Source: Bacteroidia bacterium (GTDB lineage Bacteria > Bacteroidota > Bacteroidia > Flavobacteriales > Flavobacteriaceae). Taken from it: a stretch of 64,000 nucleotides of DNA. A model generated the notes under the pieces. The model did not search any database. It was not told the DNA's origin and saw only the letters and a list, made by a program, of their open reading frames with translations. How positions within the stretch are numbered: position 1 is the stretch's first letter; every line of letters starts with the position of its first letter. Where the stretch lies: NCBI GenBank assembly GCA_030429955.1, contig JAUIGO010000003.1, forward strand, positions 38,502 through 102,501. Reading direction: 5' to 3'. Below, in pieces: positions 46,314 to 53,991 of this stretch. A program made the position numbers and the translations under genes.

Positions 46314-48797
46314 TTATCTGTTAATTCTGATTGCTTTTTTGATACGCTTTATAATTGATGGCCCTCTTCCGTTATCATGATAGGCGTTACCATAGGTGCC
46401 ATAACCATAGCCATAACCGTAACCATAACCGTAGCCATAACCGTAATTGTGATTGCTTTTATGCTTATAGAAGTTAAGTACAAAACTGATGTTTTTAAGT
46501 TCACCACCACGATATTTAGCATTGACCAATTGCAGCATACCTTTTTTGGTATAATCCAATCGAATCATAAAAATGGTGGCATCAGCAAACGTACTCAATT
46601 GTAAAGCATCAGTCACTAAACCTAATGGTGGTGTATCTAATATGATAATATCATAATCCTGACGCAGCTGGGTAATTAAATTGCTCAACCTAGTACTCAT
46701 CAATAATTCTGATGGGTTTGGAGGAATTGGCCCAGAAGGAATCACATCCAAATTAGCAATTTCAGCTTTAAAGGTAACCGATTCCAAAGTTTCATCATCA
46801 ATCAGATAATTCACAATCCCTTTATCATTACTGATGTTAAAATATTCAAATATTTTCGGCTTGCGTAAGTCCAGACCTAATAAAATGGTTTTTTTACCAC
46901 TTAAGGCGTAAGCTGTGGCTATGTTAATGGAGCAAAAGGTCTTTCCTTCACCACTTACTGAAGAGGTGACCATTAAAGTTCTACCTAAATTACTTTCCTG
47001 TTTACTATAAATGAACTGTAAACTCGAACGAATAGCTCTAAAAGACTCAGCAACTGCCGATTTTGGTTTTTCGTAAACCACCAAATTGTTCTTGTAGTTA
47101 TACTTACCTATAAGACCCAGAATAGGAATTTTAGAAAGCTGTACAACTTCATCTGAGCCATGAATGGTGTTATCTAACAAAAAGATCACAAAGATGAGAA
47201 ACATAGGTGCAAAAAAACCAACCATGAGTGCCATCATGTAATTCAAGGATTTGTTTGGTCCTATCAAGCCTCCTCCAATGTCTTTGGCCTCATCAATAAC
47301 GGCAATATCGGAGACGTTGGCGGCCTTTACAATGGCTGCTTCACTTCGTTTCGCTAAATACACATCGTAAGCTTCTTGACTTAAATCTAACTTGCGTTGT
47401 ATTTTTAAATATTCTTGCTGATCTTCTGGCAGGTCGCTTAATTTTGCTTCCAAATTAGCAATGTTCCTACTAATGGTATTCAACTGAATATTAATCGTGC
47501 TCTTTGTAGATTTTATAGTTTCCAACAAGACGTTTTTCTCGGCATCAATCTGTCGATCCAACCCTTTAAACAAATCGGAACCTTCACGAGTCGTATACTC
47601 CATGTTTTGACGCTCAATCGCCAAACCTGTAATCTTGGAAACACTGCTTAAAATATTACCCTCTTCAATACCAACTGAGGTTGGTGCTGCTATTTTGGTA
47701 TAGTCTGTTTTAGTGTTTAAGTAAGTTTCTAAGCTATTTAAATAATTTAATTTTGATTGTTCATTTTGCTTTTGCCTATCATATTCTTTAAGCTGATTGG
47801 ATATTTGAGAGATTTCATCATTAACATCAAACACCTTATTTTTACGTCTGAAATCATTCATTTCATCAGTCACATCTTTAAGGCTGTTGTTAACTGCCGC
47901 CAAACTGCTATCAATGAATTTAATGGTGTTTGTAGCGTATAAATTTTTACGCTCTAGTTCTGTCCGGCTCAATATGTCTGCTGTAGCATTAAGGTAATCA
48001 ACAATTTTAGACTTATTAGTACCTGCTAAAGATAATTGTAATATGGAGGAGGAATTTTTATTAATAGGGTTTATTTGGACGCCATTTTTATAACTATTAA
48101 CAACACCATCAAAGCTTAAAAATCTCAAGTAAAACACAGAACCGCTTGGCACATCAACATTTGGCTTTAATACAAAACTTCCGTTTAAAAAAGGAAGTTC
48201 AACCTGTTGTCCAAAAAAGAATGTTTGCGAAAAGGGTCCTAAAGGTACAGCAACGCTTTTAATGAATTTATCAGAATAACGCTGCGTTGAGGCACGCTCA
48301 CCCTGAAACTCCATGAAAATTTCATACGAGGCATCATCAATATACCTTATACCAATAGGCCTATTTAGTAGTTGCGGCTTATCTTTTTGAAGTTTAAAAC
48401 TAAAAGGAGCGTTTTTATAAATATCCACCATGTGGTATTTTCCTTGCGACAAATACTGCATATAGTATTGTAAGGAATCTACAACGAGTTCATTATGGCT
48501 TCTGGTTTTTACAGCTGTCAACATTTTACCAACTTTACCAGATACACCACCCCAATTAAACGAGATACTAGTATTCGCCGTAAAAAACGGATTCTGGTCG
48601 TTCTCAATGGAAATTAAAGATTCTAAACGGTAAATGTTCTGCTTTCTAACATTAATAAAATAAGCAACAATAAGAGCAATACCAATACATAACAAAACCA
48701 ATTTCCATAAGTTAAGAGCCTTAAATAAAAAGCCTCTAAAATCAAAACTTACACGTTGTGCATCCAGTTGGTCATCATGTAGTTCATTATAATCCAT
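46314..48797 (-). CDS. Polysaccharide co-polymerase / tyrosine autokinase (Wzc-like)
   Basis: This is an 827-residue inner-membrane protein. The N-terminal Wzz domain lies between helices at about 29-50 and 510-530, with a long periplasmic coiled coil between. The cytoplasmic BY-kinase has Walker A VSGEGKTFCSINIA, Walker A' LLGLDLRKPK and Walker B YDIIILDTPPLG. The tail is rich in tyrosine, with eight consecutive Tyr-Gly pairs, the expected autophosphorylation cluster. It controls polymerisation and export of the glycan together with the Wza-like protein encoded immediately upstream (4 bp gap). Confidence 0.95.
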   Translation of the reverse strand: MDYNELHDDQLDAQRVSFDFRGFLFKALNLWKLVLLCIGIALIVAYFINVRKQNIYRLESLISIENDQNPFFTANTSISFNWGGVSGKVGKMLTAVKTRSHNELVVDSLQYYMQYLSQGKYHMVDIYKNAPFSFKLQKDKPQLLNRPIGIRYIDDASYEIFMEFQGERASTQRYSDKFIKSVAVPLGPFSQTFFFGQQVELPFLNGSFVLKPNVDVPSGSVFYLRFLSFDGVVNSYKNGVQINPINKNSSSILQLSLAGTNKSKIVDYLNATADILSRTELERKNLYATNTIKFIDSSLAAVNNSLKDVTDEMNDFRRKNKVFDVNDEISQISNQLKEYDRQKQNEQSKLNYLNSLETYLNTKTDYTKIAAPTSVGIEEGNILSSVSKITGLAIERQNMEYTTREGSDLFKGLDRQIDAEKNVLLETIKSTKSTINIQLNTISRNIANLEAKLSDLPEDQQEYLKIQRKLDLSQEAYDVYLAKRSEAAIVKAANVSDIAVIDEAKDIGGGLIGPNKSLNYMMALMVGFFAPMFLIFVIFLLDNTIHGSDEVVQLSKIPILGLIGKYNYKNNLVVYEKPKSAVAESFRAIRSSLQFIYSKQESNLGRTLMVTSSVSGEGKTFCSINIATAYALSGKKTILLGLDLRKPKIFEYFNISNDKGIVNYLIDDETLESVTFKAEIANLDVIPSGPIPPNPSELLMSTRLSNLITQLRQDYDIIILDTPPLGLVTDALQLSTFADATIFMIRLDYTKKGMLQLVNAKYRGGELKNISFVLNFYKHKSNHNYGYGYGYGYGYGYGYGTYGNAYHDNGRGPSIIKRIKKAIRINR
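46398..46445 (-). repeat. 6-bp tandem repeat encoding (Tyr-Gly)8 in the Wzc-like tail
   Basis: Eight 6-bp units (plus-strand words such as gccata and accata or accgta) encode eight alternating Tyr-Gly pairs. Units differ only at third positions. Gain or loss of a unit would keep the frame and change the number of phospho-acceptor tyrosines. Confidence 0.85.
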
Positions 48798-48801
48798 AGT
48801 A

Positions 48802-49596
48802 CTAAAAACGTGTAAATAATAAAATACCAGTGGTGACTAACGATAATACAGTAGCAATAGAACCTAAGGTCTGCATAGCTGTAGCTCCAGTACCTAATGT
48901 TTTTTGCTTTAAAGGCTTTACGTAAATCATATCATTGGGCTGTATATAATAATAAGGCGATTGCATCACGTTGACATCAGTCAAATCTAAGTGGTGTATT
49001 TTTTGACCTTGAGGGTATTGCCTAATAATCAACACATCTTTCTTATCGCCTGTAACCGGTATTTCTCCCACATTGGCAATGGCTTGAAAAATATTCACCC
49101 GTTCTTGAAACAAGGTTTTAGTACCAGGACTGCCAACCTCACCACTGGCGGTAAAGCGTAACCCTGTTAGTTTAACGGTCACAAAAATATTGGCAGCTTC
49201 CTTAAATTGTTCTTCCAACAGTTTTTTTTCCAACAACTTCTCTATTTCTTCGGTAGTGTAGCCTAGCACATTAATATAACCCAAAGTAGGCACTCTAATG
49301 TTACCGTGCAAATCAATAGTAAAGCCATCAAAATAAGCACGTTCAGCACTATCAGCATTCAAATTGTCATCGCCAATAGGGTTGAGTATTTGCACATTGT
49401 CTTGATCCAGTGACTTCACACGAATACTAATAATATCATTAATTTGAACACGATACGGTTTTTGCTGCTCTACCAATAATTGCGTGGTATCCATAGCAGT
49501 TCCTTTGTTTTGATAGTAAATAGTGTCCTTATGTGGAATACACGATGTTGACAAGATACTAATAACTAATCCTATAAATAGAATACTTCTCTTCAT
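48802..49596 (-). CDS. Outer-membrane polysaccharide export lipoprotein (Wza-like)
   Basis: This protein has about 264 residues and starts at 49596 (MKRSILFIGLVISILSTSC, lipobox STSC). An ATG at 49620 is open but overlaps the promoter element. The domain has PYRVQINDIISIRVKS (poly-export), GNIRVPTLGYINVLGYTTEEIEKLL and an SLBB-like segment FTASGEVGSPGTKTL, then YYIQPNDMIYVKPL. The C-terminal hydrophobic helix (TLGSIATVLSLVTTGILLF) would cross a membrane. It forms the translocon with the Wzc-like protein and is first in the leftward cluster. Confidence 0.92.
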   Translation of the reverse strand: MKRSILFIGLVISILSTSCIPHKDTIYYQNKGTAMDTTQLLVEQQKPYRVQINDIISIRVKSLDQDNVQILNPIGDDNLNADSAERAYFDGFTIDLHGNIRVPTLGYINVLGYTTEEIEKLLEKKLLEEQFKEAANIFVTVKLTGLRFTASGEVGSPGTKTLFQERVNIFQAIANVGEIPVTGDKKDVLIIRQYPQGQKIHHLDLTDVNVMQSPYYYIQPNDMIYVKPLKQKTLGTGATAMQTLGSIATVLSLVTTGILLFTRF

Positions 49597-49617
49597 GGAA
49601 GGCAATTTGATTTCAGA

Positions 49618-49625
49618 CAAAACTA
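49618..49625 (-). promoter_or_regulatory. -7 element of the polysaccharide cluster
   Basis: On the minus strand TAGTTTTG fits TAnnTTTG, 22 bp before the Wza-like start. There is no clear TTG at -33. The 49626-49797 gap otherwise shows only A+T-rich DNA. Confidence 0.45.
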
Positions 49626-49797
49626 CATATTTTTTTGGTTTTTAATCCATAAAAATAACAGCTACACAAATACATCAAAATTCAATATTATATAATAAAC
49701 TTATTTTTATCACATAAAGTATAATTTCTTACCAAGAATTATAAAACTTCTATATTCGTAATTTGAGGATTTATACGTTCTTTGCAAAAACTTAAAT

Positions 49798-51657
49798 GTG
49801 AACTACCTTACTGTTGAAAATATTGCAAAATCTTATGGTGAACTCACTTTATTTGAAGGTGTATCATTCAGTATCCATAAGGATCAAAAAATTGCCTTTG
49901 TGGCCAAAAACGGAACAGGCAAAACGTCCATTCTGAATATTTTATCTGGAAAAGACCAACCAGACACTGGACAGGTAGTGTTTAGAAAAGGCCTAAAAAC
50001 GTCGTTCTTATCGCAAGATCCGGAGTTAGATCCTGAACTGACAGTCGAAGAAACCATCTTTGCTTCCGATAATCAAATCCTGAAAGTCATCAACGCCTAC
50101 CATGAAGCCCTAAAGCATCCTGAAGATGAAAAAGCCTATCAAAAGGCCTTTGATAATATGGATCGTTTCCAAGCTTGGGATTTTGAAACTCAATACACAC
50201 AAATTCTATACAAACTCAATCTAGAAGACCTCAACCAAAAAGTAAAGCAACTTTCTGGTGGTCAGAAAAAACGCCTTGCGCTAGCCAACGTTTTAATTAA
50301 TAAACCCGAACTGCTCATTCTGGACGAGCCAACCAACCACCTCGATTTAGAAATGATTGAATGGCTTGAAGACTTTTTTGCAAAAGAAAACATGACCATT
50401 TTTATGGTAACCCACGATCGTTACTTTTTAGAGCGTGTCTGTAATGAAATTATCGAACTGGACCATGGTGAGATTTTCAACTACAAGGGCAACTACTCCT
50501 ATTACTTAGAGCAAAAAGAAGCTCGTGTAGAGCGTGAAGCCACCGAAACCAATAAAGCCAAGCAACTCTTTAAAAAAGAGCTAGGCTGGATGCGCAGGCA
50601 GCCCAAAGCTCGAACCACAAAGTCAAAATCCAGAATTGACGATTTTCACGATATCAAAGCACGTGCGCATCAACGTCGTAATGACCATGAAGTGCAGTTA
50701 GAACTTAACATGGAAAGGTTAGGTAATAAAATTATTGAACTTCACAATGTCTCCAAATCCTTTGACGATTTAGTGATGCTAGACAAATTCAATTACAACT
50801 TCCAGAATGGAGAACGTGTTGGCATTATAGGTAAAAACGGAACTGGAAAATCTACCTTTCTCAACATGCTCACTGGAGCCATAAAACCAGATGGAGGAAA
50901 AATCATTCTTGGCGAAACGGTGAAGTTTGGTTACTACACGCAAAAAGGCATTGAGATTAAACCAGAACAAAAAGTGATTGATGTAGTCCGCGAGTTTGGC
51001 GATTATATTCCGCTGAAGAAAGGCAGACAAATCAGTGCTCAACAGCTACTGGAACGCTTCCTCTTCAGCAGAAAAAAGCAATACGACTTTGTAGAAAAAC
51101 TTAGTGGTGGCGAACGCAAACGATTGTATTTATGTACAGTGCTCATCCAAAACCCAAACTTTTTGATTCTAGATGAACCCACAAACGATCTGGATATTGT
51201 GACCTTAAACGTCTTGGAAGAATTCCTCTTGGATTTCCCAGGTTGTTTGATTGTGGTCTCGCATGACAGGTACTTTATGGACAAAATTGTAGACCATCTC
51301 TTTGTGTTTAAAGGCAACGGTGTGATTGAAGATTTCCCAGGCAACTATAGCGATTATAGAGCTTATGAAGACAGCACACCTAAAGTATCGGATACCAATG
51401 ATAAAACCGAGAAGCAACAATGGAAAAAGGATGACAATGTAAAACTCTCATACAACGAGCAAAAAGAACTCAACAATATTGAAAGTAAACTAAAATCATT
51501 AGAACACGATAAAAAGGAATTGGAAGCGAAGTTTCATGACGATACCCTTTCTGTAGATGACATCAATAAATTATCATCAAAAATTCAAGAAATTATTGAT
51601 ACCATTGAAGAAAAGGAACTCCGATGGATGGAGCTACATGAAAAAATGGAGTCTTAG
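49798..51657 (+). CDS. ABC-F family ATPase (Uup-like), canonical
   Basis: This 619-residue soluble twin-ATPase probably acts on ribosomes or nucleic acid. It begins with a GTG codon (MNYLTVENIAKSYGE). Both halves are complete: NBD1 Walker A KNGTGKTSIL, signature LSGGQKKRLALA, Walker [18 protein letters not shown]2 GKNGTGKSTFL, LSGGERKRLYLC and [12 protein letters not shown]. The C-terminal 80 residues are a charged coiled coil, as in Uup. This contrasts with the YbiT-like protein at 18774-20399, whose second site is degenerate. Confidence 0.93.
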   Translation: MNYLTVENIAKSYGELTLFEGVSFSIHKDQKIAFVAKNGTGKTSILNILSGKDQPDTGQVVFRKGLKTSFLSQDPELDPELTVEETIFASDNQILKVINAYHEALKHPEDEKAYQKAFDNMDRFQAWDFETQYTQILYKLNLEDLNQKVKQLSGGQKKRLALANVLINKPELLILDEPTNHLDLEMIEWLEDFFAKENMTIFMVTHDRYFLERVCNEIIELDHGEIFNYKGNYSYYLEQKEARVEREATETNKAKQLFKKELGWMRRQPKARTTKSKSRIDDFHDIKARAHQRRNDHEVQLELNMERLGNKIIELHNVSKSFDDLVMLDKFNYNFQNGERVGIIGKNGTGKSTFLNMLTGAIKPDGGKIILGETVKFGYYTQKGIEIKPEQKVIDVVREFGDYIPLKKGRQISAQQLLERFLFSRKKQYDFVEKLSGGERKRLYLCTVLIQNPNFLILDEPTNDLDIVTLNVLEEFLLDFPGCLIVVSHDRYFMDKIVDHLFVFKGNGVIEDFPGNYSDYRAYEDSTPKVSDTNDKTEKQQWKKDDNVKLSYNEQKELNNIESKLKSLEHDKKELEAKFHDDTLSVDDINKLSSKIQEIIDTIEEKELRWMELHEKMES

Positions 51658-51660
51658 TCT

Positions 51661-51784
51661 GTCATTCCGAGCTGTCACATTGAGCGCACGCGTGTCGCTG
51701 AAGCTTTAGCGAAAACACAGCCGAAATGAAAGCGAAGGAATCTTTTTAATGAGATTGCCGCGTTGTTTCACGCCTCGCAATGAC
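51661..51784. repeat. Dispersed repeats between the ABC-F and methyltransferase genes
   Basis: Two units are seen. gtcattccgagc (51661-51672) with gcgaaggaatct (51732-51743) bracket a longer element. gagattgccgcg...cctcgcaatgac (51751-51784) is an inverted copy of the gtcattgcgag family seen near 42.7 and 44.2 kb. They fill nearly the whole 141-bp gap. Confidence 0.7.
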
Positions 51785-51798
51785 ATTATTAATTAGTT

Positions 51799-52572
51799 AT
51801 GTGGTACCAAATTAAACAATACATCAAATTCTTAAAAACCTCCACCAATCAACATGGTGTGCACTCCCCTTTTGTGTACAACTTAGTCACCAAATGTTTT
51901 TATGACAGGTCAAGGTATAAAGAGTATACCATTTTAAAACAATACAGACAATCCTTATATCAGAACTCTAAGAGCATAAGCATTTCCGATTTTGGCTCTG
52001 GTAGTAGAGTCTTTAAATCGAATAACCGTGTCATTTCAAAAATGGCAAAGACATCAGGAATCACCTCTAAAAGAGCAAAACTACTCTTTAGAATGGTACG
52101 CTATTTTAATTCAAAAAACATCTTAGAACTGGGAACTTCTTTAGGATTAGCAACTTCAGCTTTAAGCCTAGGACACAAGCAGGCATCCATCACCACCATT
52201 GAAGGCTGCCCAGAAACCGCAAAGATAGCACAGGAACAATTCAGTACATTTCAACTAAACAACATCCATTTAAAGGTCAGTCCTTTTGAAAAAGCATTAC
52301 CTGAATTAGCTTTAAACCTATATGACCTTGTGTATATAGATGGCAATCACACCAAACAAGCCACTTTAAATTATTTTGAAATATTACTTCCTATAGCAAC
52401 TAATAACTCTGTATTTATTTTTGATGACATCCATTGGTCCAAGGGCATGACCGAAGCTTGGGACATCATTAAAAATCATCCATCAGTAACCGTTAGTATA
52501 GACACCTTTTTTTGGGGCATTATCTTTTTTAGAAAAGAACAAGCCAAAGAACATTTTACCATTAGAGTTTAA
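51799..52572 (+). CDS. O-methyltransferase-like class I SAM methyltransferase
   Basis: This 257-residue protein shows motif I as NILELGTSLGLATSALSLG, then ITTIEGCPETAKIAQEQF, then YDLVYIDGNHTKQATLNYFE, then NSVFIFDDIHWSKGM. This is the catechol-O-methyltransferase-like group with a metal-site pattern (Asp of YIDGNH, Asp-Asp of FDDIH). The substrate is unknown. It stands alone with dispersed repeats on both sides. Confidence 0.82.
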   Translation: MWYQIKQYIKFLKTSTNQHGVHSPFVYNLVTKCFYDRSRYKEYTILKQYRQSLYQNSKSISISDFGSGSRVFKSNNRVISKMAKTSGITSKRAKLLFRMVRYFNSKNILELGTSLGLATSALSLGHKQASITTIEGCPETAKIAQEQFSTFQLNNIHLKVSPFEKALPELALNLYDLVYIDGNHTKQATLNYFEILLPIATNNSVFIFDDIHWSKGMTEAWDIIKNHPSVTVSIDTFFWGIIFFRKEQAKEHFTIRV

Positions 52573-52813
52573 AAAACTATAACACAGAGAAGCACAGAGA
52601 AACACTGAGATACACCAAGAAATATTTTAAGGCTCTGTGTGGCTCTGCGGAATCTTTGTGTGGCTCTGTGAAATAATCTGACTTTGTCATAAGGGTTTAA
52701 CTTATACAACTCCAATTAAACATAAGCTCCAAATACTAAATCCCAAATCTCAATTTAACTTCAACTTCAGTTTCAATTTCAGTTTCAACTCCAGCTAAGT
52801 TTAGTCGTTTAGT
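52573..52813. repeat. Gene-free region with a cacagaga-type repeat and low-complexity words
   Basis: This 241-bp stretch holds cacagagaagcacagagaa (52582-52600) with the partly complementary ggctctgtgtggctctgcgg and ttgtgtggctctgtg (52631-52670), a possible long stem. Then comes a string of ttcaacttcagtttcaattt-like words (52757-52794) and tttagtcgtttagttgctta (52801-52820). I see no open frame or RNA gene in it. Confidence 0.6.
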
Positions 52814-52844
52814 TGCTTAGTCGTTAAGTTTAACTTAAATTTGA
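52814..52844 (+). promoter_or_regulatory. Promoter of the cobalamin adenosyltransferase gene
   Basis: TTG (52814-52816), 20 bases, TAAATTTG (52837-52844) match the Bacteroidota consensus. The coding start at 52909 is 64 bp further. No cobalamin riboswitch pattern is visible in this short leader. Confidence 0.5.
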
Positions 52845-52908
52845 ATCTATAAAAAGATGTCTTGGTTCGATGCTAAACATCTTAACAACATACAACTCAC
52901 ATTTTCAA

Positions 52909-53484
52909 ATGAAAATCTACACAAAAACAGGAGACAAAGGTACCACTGCCCTTTTTGGTGGCACACGTGTACCAAAACACCATATTCGCATTGATAGCTA
53001 CGGAACCGTTGATGAACTAAACTCACATTTAGGTCTCATTCGCGACCAAGATATAGATGCACATAGCAAATCCATGCTGCAACACATTCAGGATAAATTG
53101 TTTACCGTTGGAGCAATCTTGGCAACAGATCCTGAAAAGGCCATCTTAAAAAGTGGCAAAGAGCGATTGAACATTCCTAAAATATCTTTAAAAGACATCG
53201 AGCTCTTAGAAACAGAAATGGACACCATGAACGAATCCTTACCACAAATGACAAACTTTGTCTTGCCTGGAGGTCATCAAACGGTGTCATTCTGTCATAT
53301 AGCGCGTTGTGTCTGTCGTAGAGCCGAACGTTTAGCTTCAGCACTCAATGATGCCGAGCCTTTTCAACCAGAAGCACTCACCTATTTAAACCGTTTGTCT
53401 GACTATCTTTTTGTATTGGCACGAAAGTTGTCTAAAGACTTGCAAGCTGAAGAGGTGAAATGGATTCCAAATAAGAATGATTAA
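52909..53484 (+). CDS. Cob(I)alamin adenosyltransferase, PduO type
   Basis: This protein has about 191 residues and starts at 52909 (MKIYTKTGDKGTT). The frame extends 13 codons upstream, but the family begins here. The ATP-binding N-terminus is TKTGDKGTTALFGGTRVPK, then DSYGTVDELNSHLGLIR. The cobalamin site region is NFVLPGGHQTVSFCHIARCVCRRAERLA. It makes adenosylcobalamin from cob(I)alamin, as needed by methylmalonyl-CoA mutase. The MeaB chaperone encoded at 60859-61929 belongs to the same pathway. It is followed by the DUF2795 gene, which has its own promoter. Confidence 0.93.
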   Translation: MKIYTKTGDKGTTALFGGTRVPKHHIRIDSYGTVDELNSHLGLIRDQDIDAHSKSMLQHIQDKLFTVGAILATDPEKAILKSGKERLNIPKISLKDIELLETEMDTMNESLPQMTNFVLPGGHQTVSFCHIARCVCRRAERLASALNDAEPFQPEALTYLNRLSDYLFVLARKLSKDLQAEEVKWIPNKND

Positions 53485-53592
53485 CCCTTTAGCTAAGTAA
53501 TTTAGTAACGCTGTAAGAATATTTTAGCCTCAAAAATTACAGTAAAAACGGAACGTTCTTAAAATTAATGATAAATAATTTCTTTTTTACTT

Positions 53593-53622
53593 GACTTTTT
53601 CAACTAAAAATTTATTTTTGCA
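53593..53622 (+). promoter_or_regulatory. Promoter of the DUF2795 gene
   Basis: TTG (53593-53595), 19 bases, TATTTTTG (53615-53622). This is a full consensus match, 20 bp before the ATG at 53643. Confidence 0.75.
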
Positions 53623-53642
53623 AAAAATTAAACCCGTAAGAA

Positions 53643-53864
53643 ATGTATTGGACTTTAGAATTAGCATCGTATTTAAGTGATGCGCCTTGGCCAGCAACAA
53701 AAGATGAATTAATAGATTACGCTATTAGAACAGGTGCTCCCTTGGAAGTAGTAGAAAATCTTCAATCTATAGAAGATGAAGGTGATTCGTATGATTCTAT
53801 TCAAGAAATATGGGCAGATTATCCAACAGATGAAGATTATCTTTGGAATGAAGATGAATATTAA
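53643..53864 (+). CDS. DUF2795 small acidic protein
   Basis: This 73-residue protein is dominated by YWTLELASYLSDAPWPATKD, then ELIDYAIRTGAPLEVVENLQ and a very acidic tail (DSYDSIQEIWADYPTDED). It matches the DUF2795 family of small Bacteroidota proteins with no known function; the helical pair could be a nucleic-acid- or protein-binding unit. It has its own strong promoter and terminator just before secA, so it is likely an abundant single-gene transcript. Confidence 0.85.
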   Translation: MYWTLELASYLSDAPWPATKDELIDYAIRTGAPLEVVENLQSIEDEGDSYDSIQEIWADYPTDEDYLWNEDEY

Positions 53865-53882
53865 ATTTGCATCATAAAACAC

Positions 53883-53909
53883 AAAAAGTCTCGTATGAGG
53901 CTTTTTTTT
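53883..53909 (+). terminator. Terminator after the DUF2795 gene
   Basis: aaaaagtctc, loop gtat, gaggcttttt then more T. The stem has one G-U pair and a long T tract. Confidence 0.75.
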
Positions 53910-53945
53910 ATGCGTTAATTTTTCATTTAAACTAACAACAAATAG

Positions 53946-53953
53946 TATCTTTG
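53946..53953 (+). promoter_or_regulatory. -7 element of the secA promoter
   Basis: TATCTTTG matches TAnnTTTG, 38 bp before the secA ATG. No TTG is found at -33. Confidence 0.5.
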
Positions 53954-53991
53954 TTTGCCTTTTAGACAGAGATAAAAAAACATAACATAGA

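Noticed and set aside
46377..46604. Open frame opposite the Wzc-like tail with alternating Ile/Thr/Val
   Set aside because: It is the complement of the Tyr-Gly repeat.
52837..52908. Cobalamin riboswitch before the adenosyltransferase gene
   Set aside because: The leader is too short and lacks the B12-box-like conserved core; no structure beyond the promoter was seen.
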